Below are positions 1 to 8,953 of a stretch of DNA of 64,000 nt, piece after piece. Under the pieces are notes generated by a model that had not been told where the DNA came from, did no database searches, and saw only the letters and a list, made by a program, of their open reading frames with translations. The DNA is from Crocinitomicaceae bacterium (GTDB lineage: Bacteria > Bacteroidota > Bacteroidia > Flavobacteriales_D > Crocinitomicaceae). Position 1 is the first letter of the stretch, and every line of letters begins with the position of its first letter. A program made the position numbers and the translations under genes. The stretch is taken from positions 1 through 64,000 of the forward strand of contig JALQYQ010000045.1 of the NCBI GenBank assembly GCA_023262855.1, given 5' to 3'.

Positions 1-2
1 AA

Positions 3-974
3 GATCCCAAAAAATTTCGCGACGATTTATTTATCGAATGGAATAAACTCGATGCACTAGGTAGAACCTATGTAGCCAAAGAAGGAATCAACGCCCAAAT
101 GTCTGTACCTGCCGAAAATTTAGAAGCCTTTCGCGAAACGCTAGAAGCTTATGAATTTATGCGCAACATTCGTTTGAATGTAGCCGTAGAACACGATGAT
201 CATGCGTTTTTGAAACTCACGGTAAAAGTGCGTGACAAAATTGTGGCCGACGGATTAAACGACGAAACATTTGATGTAACCAATATTGGAGTACACCTCA
301 AAGCCAAGGAATTCAACGAAATATTAGAAGATCCCAATACGATTGTAGTCGATTTTAGAAACCATTACGAGAGTGAAATTGGACATTTTAAAGGCGCTAT
401 TACTCCAGATGTGGAAACGTTTAGGGAATCATTGCCTATTATCAACGAACAATTACAAGATTTTAAAGAAGATAAAAATCTGGTAATGTATTGCACTGGA
501 GGAATTCGCTGTGAAAAAGCGTCAGCTTGGTTCCGTCACCGTGGATTTAAAAATGTGCATCAATTGGAAGGTGGAATTATTAAATACGCCAACGATTGCA
601 AGCAAAAGGGAATTGAGAACAAGTTCATCGGAAAAAACTTTGTCTTTGACGAACGCCGAGGAGAACGCATTTCAGAAGATATCATTGCAGTTTGTCATCA
701 ATGTGGATCTCCAGCTGATACACATACAAATTGTGCAAATGACGCGTGTCACTTGTTGTTCATTCAATGTGACGCGTGTAAGTCTCACTATGAAAATTGT
801 TGTTCAAACGACTGTCAATCAATCATACATTTGCCAGAGGAGGAACAAAAAGCCTTGCGTAAAGGAAAAGAAGTCAGCAATAAAATCTTTAAGAAAGGAC
901 GCTCTGAAAAATTGCAATTCCAAGTAAATAAAGAAAAACCATTATCTTTAGTCGAATCAAATAAAGAGCATTAA
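3..974 (+). CDS. trhO: tRNA uridine(34) hydroxylase, rhodanese family (5' end outside window)
   Basis: TrhO (YceA family) forms 5-hydroxyuridine at wobble position 34 of some tRNAs. The frame is open from the window edge and runs through the family block GRTYVAKEGINAQM before the first visible ATG (99), so the true start lies outside. An N-terminal acylphosphatase-like part is followed by a rhodanese domain; the active-site loop reads MYCTGGIRCEKAS, with the catalytic Cys in the CTGGIRC loop. The C-terminal tail has many Cys (CHQCG, CDACK, CCSNDC), as usual in the longer members, and may bind metal (inference). Only two bases separate it from lgt, so the two are probably co-transcribed. Family assignment is firm; the modified tRNAs are inferred. 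Confidence 0.9.
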   Translation, partial: DPKKFRDDLFIEWNKLDALGRTYVAKEGINAQMSVPAENLEAFRETLEAYEFMRNIRLNVAVEHDDHAFLKLTVKVRDKIVADGLNDETFDVTNIGVHLKAKEFNEILEDPNTIVVDFRNHYESEIGHFKGAITPDVETFRESLPIINEQLQDFKEDKNLVMYCTGGIRCEKASAWFRHRGFKNVHQLEGGIIKYANDCKQKGIENKFIGKNFVFDERRGERISEDIIAVCHQCGSPADTHTNCANDACHLLFIQCDACKSHYENCCSNDCQSIIHLPEEEQKALRKGKEVSNKIFKKGRSEKLQFQVNKEKPLSLVESNKEH

Positions 975-976
975 GC

Positions 977-1828
977 GTGATTGGAGTTATCAACTGGGAC
1001 GTAAGTTCTGAAATTATTGAAGGGTACAAAACACCTAACTTGTATGGTTTACTGTTTGTGACAGGAATGATTCTTGGGTATTTTGTGATTCGTAAAATGT
1101 TCCGAAAAGAAGGAATTGAAGACGCATTATTGGATAAACTTGTATTGTTCATGGTTCCAGCAACCGTTATTGGAGCACGTTTAGGACATGTGTTTTTCTA
1201 CGGTCCTTACTGGGATTTCGTTGATAACTGCGGCGTTAAACAAGAAGGATATTTTGAACATCCTTTGAGCATTTTCTATGTTTGGGAGGGTGGTTTAGCG
1301 AGCCATGGTGGTGCGATTGTGATTTTAATTGCCTTGTGGTATTTCTCGAAAAAAGTCATCAACAAACCTTATTTGTGGATTTTGGACCGCATTGCAGCGC
1401 CGATTGCCATTGCAGGAACCTTTATTCGTTTGGGTAATTTGGTGAACCATGAAATTGTAGGAGATCCAACAAATGTTCCATGGGCGTTCAGTTTTTCACA
1501 GTTCTACAATGATGCTTTGTGTGGGTATGATTCAACTCCGCGTCACCCTGCGCAATTGTACGAGGCGATTTGTTACTTTATTTCCTTCTTGATTTTAATG
1601 TTCTTGTTCTGGAAACGTGATTTGTGGAAAAAACCAGGTGTTGTATTTGGGGCGTTCTTAATCCTCATTTTTGGCGCACGTTTCATGGTAGAATTTGTGA
1701 AAATGGGTCAAACGGCACGCGATGAATATTTGGTCTTGAACACAGGACAATTGTTAAGTATTCCACTTGTTGTAGCTGGTATTTACTTGTTGTGGAAAGG
1801 ACTTTCGAAGAACACAGCAGAGCTGTGA
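977..1828 (+). CDS. lgt: Prolipoprotein diacylglyceryl transferase
   Basis: Lgt moves a diacylglyceryl group from phosphatidylglycerol onto the lipobox Cys of prolipoproteins in the inner membrane, the first step of lipoprotein maturation. The 283-aa protein has the usual size and several hydrophobic segments. Visible signatures are GARLGHVFFYGPYW, WEGGLASHGGAI and the Lgt signature region FIRLGNLVNHEIVG with its essential Arg and Asn-His. The start is GTG, two bases after the trhO stop, and no ATG fits better. Many lipobox proteins in this window are its substrates. The stop is followed by a small inverted repeat and degenerate direct repeats. Confidence 0.95.
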   Translation: MIGVINWDVSSEIIEGYKTPNLYGLLFVTGMILGYFVIRKMFRKEGIEDALLDKLVLFMVPATVIGARLGHVFFYGPYWDFVDNCGVKQEGYFEHPLSIFYVWEGGLASHGGAIVILIALWYFSKKVINKPYLWILDRIAAPIAIAGTFIRLGNLVNHEIVGDPTNVPWAFSFSQFYNDALCGYDSTPRHPAQLYEAICYFISFLILMFLFWKRDLWKKPGVVFGAFLILIFGARFMVEFVKMGQTARDEYLVLNTGQLLSIPLVVAGIYLLWKGLSKNTAEL

Positions 1829-1842
1829 TTTATGATTCCCTG

Positions 1843-1985
1843 CCTGTCGTAGCCTCCAGCGCAGACAGGGTGATTCGTGATTCGTGATTTGTGATTCATG
1901 ATTCGTAATTCAATACTCTATCAGCTAGATTAATTTAAAGAAAACCTCTAGTCATTGGTCACTAGTTTCTAGTCTCTAGTGAGTT
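1843..1985. repeat. Intergenic hairpin plus degenerate short-word repeats
   Basis: Between lgt and the MepA-like gene lies an inverted repeat (CCTGTC at 1843-1848, GACAGG at 1864-1869), then about four imperfect copies of GATTCGTGATT from about 1871 to 1912, then a CTAG-rich stretch with repeated words (CTAGTCATTGGTCACTAG and variants) from about 1948 to 1980. The last part runs into the stop of the minus-strand gene. The hairpin may end lgt transcripts but lacks a clear T run. The words resemble those between 15657 and 15830. Confidence 0.6.
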
Positions 1986-2745
1986 CAAAATCGACATGAT
2001 AATGATCATCGTGTAAAGAATTGATGATGGGCGTTAGGTTTTGTGCGAAATAGATGTTTTGTGCTTTCAATTTTTTGCCGTATTCAGTTGCGAACAATTC
2101 ATCCTTTAATTCCAATTTCCAAATCACTTTGCTGATTTTAAGTCCGTTTTTGCGCGCCGTTTGTTCGAGTATCCACAAATGGTGAGCGACGGTTTCAAAA
2201 TCGATTTCAATGGTTTTGTCATCCGAATTTTTTCCTTCAGCATCAAATTCAAGTAAATAATGTTCTGCACCAAGTGAGTCCAATGCATAATACGGTTTTC
2301 CATCTTTGACGAGTGGTGTCATGAAGTCGATGCTCAAACCATTTTGATGCGTGTGATGTGGCGCAATTTTTCCTCCTTTTTCGTTGGAACATTCCATGAT
2401 GCAAAAGGAATGAGATGGAAAAGCAATCTCACATTCTTTGTAACAGCTGAGAACAGTTTTAAGTAATTGATCGTGAACAAAAGCACGTTTATTCAAATAA
2501 CTAGTGGTGTCGAAATAGCGAAAATTCGTTCCAGAAAAAGGTAGTAATTTTCCATTTAGTAAACTTCCATTTGATACGCTACCAATTGATTTACTTGGAA
2601 GATCATTGCCTTTGTTTGCTTCGTAAAACGTTTCGATTGTATCACTTTGTGATGATTCGTTCTCAACAATCTTAGTTGTTGGTAAATTAGTTTGCGATTG
2701 GCACGAAGCAAAGGGCAGAAGCAACAGAAAAAAATAGAATTTCAT
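1969..2745 (-). CDS. MepA-like penicillin-insensitive murein endopeptidase, lipoprotein
   Basis: It probably cleaves peptide cross-links in peptidoglycan at the periplasmic face. It is a 258-aa protein with a lipoprotein signal (LPFASC, Cys15). Residues about 53-78 (SIGSVSNGSLLNGKLLP) match the MepA/M74 N-terminal motif. The zinc ligands of the LAS fold are present: HTHQNGLSID (His133, Asp140) and near the end DHYHVDFE (His248, His250). The segment between them fits the family only loosely, so the cleaved bond is inferred. It reads toward lgt and is separated from it by the repeat-bearing spacer. Confidence 0.75.
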   Translation of the reverse strand: MKFYFFLLLLPFASCQSQTNLPTTKIVENESSQSDTIETFYEANKGNDLPSKSIGSVSNGSLLNGKLLPFSGTNFRYFDTTSYLNKRAFVHDQLLKTVLSCYKECEIAFPSHSFCIMECSNEKGGKIAPHHTHQNGLSIDFMTPLVKDGKPYYALDSLGAEHYLLEFDAEGKNSDDKTIEIDFETVAHHLWILEQTARKNGLKISKVIWKLELKDELFATEYGKKLKAQNIYFAQNLTPIINSLHDDHYHVDFELTRD

Positions 2746-2833
2746 ACACGGAATTTTTGCCTTTCATGCAAGAAGTGTACCTTTTAATTGTAGTAGAGAT
2801 TTAGTAGGACGATGTTATCTCAGCAATTTCTTT

Positions 2834-3394
2834 TCAGTCGCAACCCCACATTTGCTTAAATTCTGTTTCGTTCAGTGAATTTCCAGAAGGATCATAATAA
2901 TTAACAAACTGCCTATAACGTGAATTTTCTGTCGAAATTTCAACCTCAGCGACTGCTCCATTGTCCCAATAGGTGAATTTTGTACCAATAAAATGACTTT
3001 TAATTATGGAGCCAGCGCATCGAATGGTACCAGTTTCATAGAATGTTAAGTAGGGTCCTGTCAATTCACCGTTTTCGTAGTTGCACTGAGTTTTTAATTT
3101 TCCATTTTGGTAATATTCAACATGTCTGTTCGATTGTAAGCCGTTACAATAGCTGATTATTTCACGAATATGCGAAGTGTCTTGCGTGTAAATTATCCAG
3201 GTGGCATTTTTCGACAGGTCAAAGTTCGTTATATAGCAATCATCTCCGACAACTCCATAGATTGTGTCATTTGATTCTTTGATCAATTGAATATTACACC
3301 TTTTACCTTGAACATTCACCGAATGACAATTTTTTGCTTGCCCAAAACTTGGTGAATGAACCATCAGAATAAGAAAAAGTTGAAAATTCTTCAT
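2834..3394 (-). CDS. Secreted YwqK/MORN-repeat protein
   Basis: The 186-aa protein has a signal peptide (about residues 1-18) and, from about residue 88, three repeats of the type HVEYYQNGKLKTQCNYENGELTG, the YwqK or MORN_2 repeat. Such proteins are often auto-labelled antitoxins, but no toxin gene lies beside this one and the signal peptide points to a periplasmic or surface role. The function is unknown. Neighbouring genes on the same strand are also exported proteins of unknown role. Confidence 0.6.
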   Translation of the reverse strand: MKNFQLFLILMVHSPSFGQAKNCHSVNVQGKRCNIQLIKESNDTIYGVVGDDCYITNFDLSKNATWIIYTQDTSHIREIISYCNGLQSNRHVEYYQNGKLKTQCNYENGELTGPYLTFYETGTIRCAGSIIKSHFIGTKFTYWDNGAVAEVEISTENSRYRQFVNYYDPSGNSLNETEFKQMWGCD

Positions 3395-3435
3395 GTTTAG
3401 TTAAAAATCATCTCAGTATTCCTGCAAGTATCTCA

Positions 3436-5412
3436 TTAAAGCTTGATTTCTTCGAAAGCAATTGTCAATGAGTCAATCAGACCTCTAGTCCAAATTAAAT
3501 CATCTATCGGTTTTGATTCAGATAGTTCATTCAGTTTGTCCTTAATTGCAGTTAAAACGCGTTTTTCAGTTTTTGAGAAGTTAGATTTTTTAGCATTCGT
3601 TAACTGCCAATCAGCTTCCGCATAAATCTGAAAAATGTATTGAAGGTCTTTAACATCCTTCTTTATGGTTGCGTTATTTATGCTTATCTTGTTAATGAAG
3701 GATAACGCAGTACTAGCATAATCTTCCTTGAATTTGCTACAAACAATTGGATCAATTTCGGCTGACGCCTCTGCAATTGATGTTAGAAACTCAGGTGAAT
3801 AATTTGCGATGAGGAATGAATTCGGGAATTTTTTTGAAAGTTCATTAAGCAGGCTTTTCTGAATTGATTCGGAATCAAACATTGAGGCTAAATCGTTATA
3901 CATCATTGACAATTTATTCTTACCTACATCACCCATTAGTTGGATCATCTGTGGATCAACTTTTTTGATGTATTTCAATGCATAATCGGTTGATTTATTG
4001 TCCTTATAGTTTTCTTTTTCTTCTGAGGTTAATTCAAAGACAGGACCTCGTAAAGCGCAATTAGTTAGAAAACTCATGTTTGAAAAAGCGATTGGTGAGG
4101 TTGTTAACACGACGCGTTTCGGATTACTATGAATGAGATCCAATGTCACAATGTCAACCATTGAAACATAGTAATTTGTGATGCTTACAGGATATTCTTC
4201 ACCATTTAGGTTGAGCATAAAGGCATTCGGAAGATAGATATAAATGCTGTTTTTTTCATAATCACTTGCATTGGAACGCTGTTCAATTACTTTGCTGTAT
4301 CGTTTTTTTGCCAAATCCATCCATTCTTTAAACGGCAATACCTCTTCATTTTCTTGCATTTCTTCCATGATGAAAAATTCGCGGTATAAATTGGTGAGAT
4401 CTGTTTTCGATAGTTCAGACGAATAATTAAGTAATTCTTTGGTCATTGTTAAATACCACGCTGTTTGCATCAATGATAAGTTTAACACCAACACATCTTT
4501 GCGGTATCCTTGTTTTTCTTGAAGATACCATAAGGGATAGGTATCTGTGTCACCGTGAGTCAACAGAATGGCATTCGTGGGACAAGCTTCTAAAAGATCT
4601 TTCGTATACGTTAAATAACCCTCATTGTAATTCACTTGATCTAAGAATACTTTTGCTGCTTCTGGTTCTTTTACAGACATTAGGTAACTGTAACAATGCA
4701 TTTGATCATGAGCAATCTTTAAATCAAGATCACTAATAATCAATGGGTGATAATCTGGTGTTTGCTTTTTGATTCGATTGTAATAAGATAAACTTGTTTG
4801 CGATCGTTTAATAAACTGTTCGACACGATAAGGTTCAATTTTCTCATAAATAGGGTCTTTCAAATTTTTTGTTTCAACTAAATTGCTACCGTATTGGTTC
4901 GGATGAATAAAGTCGGAAGCTTGTTCAGACGTTGCTCGTGCAAGCATTTCATATTCTTTAGACGAGATGTTCTCTTTGTTGGATATAATACTTTCTAAAT
5001 CACTGACCCATTCAGGATAGCCATAAACATACATGAAATCATAATGAATTTCGTTACGAATTAGTTCGCTAAGTGGGTTGTCTATTTCTCCCCCGGATTT
5101 ATCCAAGTAGGTTTCAATGTCTGGTAAAATGTACTTGGTTGTACTGGCATCCCAAATTTTTTGGTAAATCACATCTGAAATTTGCCCTTCATTGTAATTT
5201 TGTAAAACCAAGTAATAGCCGTCTGGTTTTTTTGCTAAACTATAATGATAATCCGTACAAGGGTATTTAATTTCTCGACTTAAAAACGTGTAAACTTCTT
5301 CATAAAGTGGGAATTGTTCGAATTTTAATTCTCGCTCATTTTTTTGTGTAAAACACGTAAAAGAGCTAATAGAAAATGAAATCAGAAGAATGAAGAATCG
5401 AAATGTATTCAT
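3436..5412 (-). CDS. Secreted protein resembling the soluble part of DUF2723 proteins
   Basis: The 658-aa protein has a signal peptide (cleavage near FTCFTQ). From about residue 277 it reads LLEACPTNAILLTHGDTDTYPLWYLQE, then YRKDVLVLNLSLMQTAWY. This block is characteristic of the region that follows the membrane helices in DUF2723 (TMEM260-like) proteins. Here I see no run of membrane helices, so only the soluble part is present. The rest looks helical and may hold TPR-like repeats. Its molecular function is not known. Upstream on its strand TAATTTTA, close to the Bacteroidota -7 box, lies about 10 bases before the ATG. Confidence 0.55.
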   Translation of the reverse strand: MNTFRFFILLISFSISSFTCFTQKNERELKFEQFPLYEEVYTFLSREIKYPCTDYHYSLAKKPDGYYLVLQNYNEGQISDVIYQKIWDASTTKYILPDIETYLDKSGGEIDNPLSELIRNEIHYDFMYVYGYPEWVSDLESIISNKENISSKEYEMLARATSEQASDFIHPNQYGSNLVETKNLKDPIYEKIEPYRVEQFIKRSQTSLSYYNRIKKQTPDYHPLIISDLDLKIAHDQMHCYSYLMSVKEPEAAKVFLDQVNYNEGYLTYTKDLLEACPTNAILLTHGDTDTYPLWYLQEKQGYRKDVLVLNLSLMQTAWYLTMTKELLNYSSELSKTDLTNLYREFFIMEEMQENEEVLPFKEWMDLAKKRYSKVIEQRSNASDYEKNSIYIYLPNAFMLNLNGEEYPVSITNYYVSMVDIVTLDLIHSNPKRVVLTTSPIAFSNMSFLTNCALRGPVFELTSEEKENYKDNKSTDYALKYIKKVDPQMIQLMGDVGKNKLSMMYNDLASMFDSESIQKSLLNELSKKFPNSFLIANYSPEFLTSIAEASAEIDPIVCSKFKEDYASTALSFINKISINNATIKKDVKDLQYIFQIYAEADWQLTNAKKSNFSKTEKRVLTAIKDKLNELSESKPIDDLIWTRGLIDSLTIAFEEIKL

Positions 5413-5618
5413 GTGTTAAAATTAGTAGTTGTTATTTTGTTTAAGTTGTTTTTTGGGATGAAAGTTAATGCTTAATCAGATTCAATGTCTTAAAAAAGTT
5501 TCTGTTTATTGATGCAGCAGTTTGATACCTTTATATAAGATTCCCTAGAATTGATTTAAATGAAATTAATTTCATATCGACTTTAGAATTATACATTGAA
5601 TTCATTCACGTTTAAAAT

Positions 5619-6971
5619 TTATTCCTTTCTAAAAACTAGTTTGGTTTTTCCATCAATTGTAAATTTATCTGATGTACAATCAATTAGTTTCAATTCGATT
5701 TTATTGTCAGCTTCAATGTTCGAATTTAACCAATCCAAACTGAGGACGTTGGATGAAAAACTCCAACTGCCTTTTTTTATTTCATATCCAGGTCGATGAC
5801 AATCAAATGTCCCATCTGACTTAAAATCGTAAACTTGATCAAATTCGGAATAGGTTTCGATTCTTCCATCTGAGAGAATTTTTTCTGTAATCTTCCACCT
5901 GCCAACGAATGTTTTCTCAACTTCCGATAACTGGTGACTTTCAAGAATATAACTTCTCATAAATTCAACACCCGAGACCCAATACATAAAGTAAGGGGAA
6001 TCTGATTGGTTACGCTTCATAATAATTAAAAAAGGTTTATCAAAAGCCAAAAGTCTTGGTGGTGGATTATCAGCATCTGAAAATTCTAAATAGCTATGCG
6101 CAGAAGATTCCAATTTAATTCCTTGCTGATTCAAATCAAAACTAATGCGTTGTGAAACATGTTGAAACGCTAATCTATCATTTTGACTGTTTTTCAACGT
6201 GGTGCCTTCGATTTCGGAATAATTCGTTGTTGTGTCAAACTTGATAAATGGAATTTGCAAAATGTCTCCACCGTTAAAAAGTTCCGAATTATTAGTGTTT
6301 ATGCGCTTTAAAACAGTTTGGTACGCGTCTGCTAAACTTGTTTGAAGAGGAATTTTGGCAAAATAGATTTCATCTAAACTATCACGGCATTTCATTTGAA
6401 CAATAAAATCATCCGAGGTTTTGTAATCATGTACAATAATGTCTGTTCTACTTTGCTCTGGATTTCCTTCTTTGATTCCAAAATAATCCACATTGACACT
6501 GTTTCCATTATTAAACGGAAGATTGTAAAACTTATCATTTAAAAGGTGATAGAATGTTACATCTTTTCTTAAAAAAGAAAAAGCAACCAAATCGTTTTGA
6601 TTTAGATTGTGAGACGGATTCCAGTGGGTGTTAAATTTTTGATCGAGTTCGCTATTTATTTTGTCAAGAATAGAATCTTTTACAAACCCAGTCTTTACAA
6701 CAACATACTTGTCTTCAATTGGAATTTGGTATTTATTTGAAATCACTTTATTCAATAATTCAATACTCGAAATTTTGTTAGCCGTTTTTGGTTTTTTTCC
6801 AATATAATTATTTAGTTCATTCCACATAATTTCCATTGTAGCACAGTAAATATAACTGCTTGATGAATCCAAATTTGTTTCAGTAGTAGGTACAATTACA
6901 ACAGATCCAATATGCTGCGAAATTCCAATGAAGGGAAGAAAAAGGAATAATGTAATTAGCTTTATTTGCAT
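5619..6971 (-). CDS. Secreted protein with C-terminal lipocalin-like domain
   Basis: The start was placed at the ATG giving MQIKLITLFLFLPFIGISQ, a good signal peptide; the frame is open 96 bases further upstream but that extension is not signal-like and would overlap the next gene. The mature protein is about 430 aa. The last 95 residues (VGRWKITEKILSDGR ... TFDCHRPGYEIKKGSWSF ... KLVFRKE) look like the small lipocalin-like domain common in Bacteroidota lipoproteins. The N-terminal two thirds match nothing I recognise. It sits in a run of same-strand exported proteins; function unknown. Confidence 0.5.
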   Translation of the reverse strand: MQIKLITLFLFLPFIGISQHIGSVVIVPTTETNLDSSSSYIYCATMEIMWNELNNYIGKKPKTANKISSIELLNKVISNKYQIPIEDKYVVVKTGFVKDSILDKINSELDQKFNTHWNPSHNLNQNDLVAFSFLRKDVTFYHLLNDKFYNLPFNNGNSVNVDYFGIKEGNPEQSRTDIIVHDYKTSDDFIVQMKCRDSLDEIYFAKIPLQTSLADAYQTVLKRINTNNSELFNGGDILQIPFIKFDTTTNYSEIEGTTLKNSQNDRLAFQHVSQRISFDLNQQGIKLESSAHSYLEFSDADNPPPRLLAFDKPFLIIMKRNQSDSPYFMYWVSGVEFMRSYILESHQLSEVEKTFVGRWKITEKILSDGRIETYSEFDQVYDFKSDGTFDCHRPGYEIKKGSWSFSSNVLSLDWLNSNIEADNKIELKLIDCTSDKFTIDGKTKLVFRKE

Positions 6972-7038
6972 TGATTCTAGTGACGATTGATTAATGTTAT
7001 AAAATACATAATTCATCTTTACATGTGAAGATACGACT

Positions 7039-8049
7039 TTAATCGTTCGAAGTTTGTCTTGAACCACGATCGTTTATTGACCTTTGACTGCTATCATTGG
7101 TGGTTTTGTTTTTATTGATTCTTTTTTTTAGTTTTTTATAAACGAATCGAATTATAACTAATACAAAGATTAAACTAATGCCACAAAGAATGAGTGAAAG
7201 TATTAAATGATCTTTGACCCATTCCTCAGCCTTCGTTCTGAATTCTACCTTCCGTTGTAGTTTTTCAAAATAGTTCATTCTGCTTTCAAAAACAGCAGTA
7301 GAATAACCGTATTTTTTTGCTTGTCGAAAAATTTGAAGTCCGCTAGTTGCATCATCATCGATTGCAGAAACGTTACCTAAATCGAATAACAGTTGCGCGA
7401 TAATTGGGTCCTTCGGTTCGATAAATGACATGCGTTCTGCTAATTGGATACGCAGGTGTTTCTTTAACTTTTTTAAATCAAGCTTTTTTATGTTTGTTGG
7501 AATTTCGGAAGATCCAAAATCGAGATCAAGCACATTAAAACCATGTAAAAATGCTTCATTTCCTTTAGCTTTGAGTTTTGCCTCTAGCACTTTGACATGA
7601 ATCCATTCCGAACCTCCATGCGAAATGGGATAGATTGAAATCGCTCTTTTAATCCATACAAGTGCTGAATCGTTTTGTCCAAGTAACTCGTATGTTGTTC
7701 CAAGATTTGCAGCAGTTCGATACAATCCAGGTTTTTTTTGCTCAATTTCTATGAAGATTTTTTTTGCCTTCTGATAATTCCCCGTGTAAACATACATGAC
7801 GCCTAAATCTGAATAATCTTCAACCTTATTTGTTTGCTCGAAACGTTTCTTAGCCTGTTTTAATTGGTTGAACCAATATGATTTGTTATTTAGGTTTTTA
7901 TCTTTTCTTACGGCTACATTTCCAGCTTCTGCATACATCATTTCACCGTTCACAAGTGCGCGGTATTCGTTCATACAGCATGTGCCACTCAGTTGGATAA
8001 GTAGAAAAATGAGAATCGTCAAATTTTTAATTGGGTAGAAACTTTTCAT
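7039..8049 (-). CDS. Secreted/membrane TPR protein
   Basis: The ATG at 8049 gives MKSFYPIKNLTILIFLLIQLSGTCC, an export signal; a further ATG 33 bases upstream is in frame but less likely. TPR-like helices follow (DLGVMYVYTGNYQKAKKIF, AANLGTTYELLGQNDSALVWIKRA). Near the C-terminus is one strong membrane helix (LILSLILCGISLIFVLVIIRFVY), followed by a basic tail rich in Lys, Asn and Ser. The topology is therefore periplasmic TPR with a C-terminal anchor. It probably scaffolds other envelope proteins (inference). The next same-strand gene begins 67 bases downstream. Confidence 0.5.
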   Translation of the reverse strand: MKSFYPIKNLTILIFLLIQLSGTCCMNEYRALVNGEMMYAEAGNVAVRKDKNLNNKSYWFNQLKQAKKRFEQTNKVEDYSDLGVMYVYTGNYQKAKKIFIEIEQKKPGLYRTAANLGTTYELLGQNDSALVWIKRAISIYPISHGGSEWIHVKVLEAKLKAKGNEAFLHGFNVLDLDFGSSEIPTNIKKLDLKKLKKHLRIQLAERMSFIEPKDPIIAQLLFDLGNVSAIDDDATSGLQIFRQAKKYGYSTAVFESRMNYFEKLQRKVEFRTKAEEWVKDHLILSLILCGISLIFVLVIIRFVYKKLKKRINKNKTTNDSSQRSINDRGSRQTSND

Positions 8050-8136
8050 TCGTAAAAGGATTGATTCGATTAAGTTATACAAGCATTAAAAAATAGTTAA
8101 AGTAGGTTATTCCTGTAATCAAAGGTACTACAAAAC

Positions 8137-8871
8137 TTATTCGGGTCGTTTCTTACCTTTAATTCCAGATGCACACCCAAAAAAGTAGGTGTAATATTCC
8201 ACTTCGAATGAATGGCGTTCGAACAGTTGTTTTGTTCGTTGTGCATTTTGAAACTTTTCGGTGTAAACGCCCAGCATTTTGTAGGTTGAAACTTTTCCCA
8301 GAAACAGCCATCCAAGCACTGGAATGATGCGTTTTAAGTAAAATAAATAGAAGAACTTCAAGATTTTTCCGGAAGGAACTGAAACATCAATTAAACTGAA
8401 GGTACCATTTGGTTTGAGTATTCGGTGAATTTGCTTTGCCAGATCATTCAGTTGCTCCTCTGAAAATGTTTTTAGTCCAAAACCAGAAACGACACTATCA
8501 GCGCACGAAGAAGCGATTGAATTGTTGAATACATCCTCTTTCAAAACTGTAATCGATTGGGATTTTAAGCTTGAGATTCTGTTTTTTGCGTGTTTAACCA
8601 TTTCGCCAGAAAAATCCAAGGCTATTATTTCCGTTTCAGGAGTACAATGATGTAGAATTGGTTTCCAACATTCGCCCATTCCTGACATTAAATCGACAAC
8701 AACTTTGGCATTTTCAATGTTTAAGTCTTTGATGAATTGTTTTCTCCATCTCGCACTGAAACCAAAGGAAGTAATGTGATTCATACGGTCATAAGTACCA
8801 CTCATTTTGTCAAATAACTCTTCAACAAAACGCTTTTCATAGATTGAATTTGTCAGCTTTTCTTCTTGCAT
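8137..8871 (-). CDS. UbiE/COQ5-family SAM methyltransferase
   Basis: The 244-aa protein starts with the UbiE-like VEELFDKMSGTYDRMNHITSFGFSARWRKQFI and has SAM motif I as VVVDLMSGMGE, a post-I acidic residue in IIALDFSGEM, and LKPNGTFSLIDVS as motif III. True menaquinone UbiE proteins usually read LDVATGTGD in motif I, and the C-terminal half here differs, so this is a paralogue with an unknown substrate, perhaps a lipid or quinone. It is flanked by unrelated exported proteins and has no obvious operon partner. Confidence 0.7.
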   Translation of the reverse strand: MQEEKLTNSIYEKRFVEELFDKMSGTYDRMNHITSFGFSARWRKQFIKDLNIENAKVVVDLMSGMGECWKPILHHCTPETEIIALDFSGEMVKHAKNRISSLKSQSITVLKEDVFNNSIASSCADSVVSGFGLKTFSEEQLNDLAKQIHRILKPNGTFSLIDVSVPSGKILKFFYLFYLKRIIPVLGWLFLGKVSTYKMLGVYTEKFQNAQRTKQLFERHSFEVEYYTYFFGCASGIKGKKRPE

Positions 8872-8953
8872 GACTTTCTGGTTTATCGGTCAATAAAAAT
8901 TTACAACTATTTAAACTGTAATTTTAATTATTGAAATGACAAACATATTAAAT

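Noticed and set aside
2834..3394. An antitoxin of a toxin-antitoxin pair
   Set aside because: The YwqK label is common, but no toxin gene adjoins and the protein has a signal peptide.
5596..5799. A plus-strand frame with a hydrophobic start
   Set aside because: It is antisense to the lipocalin-like domain and no promoter fits it.
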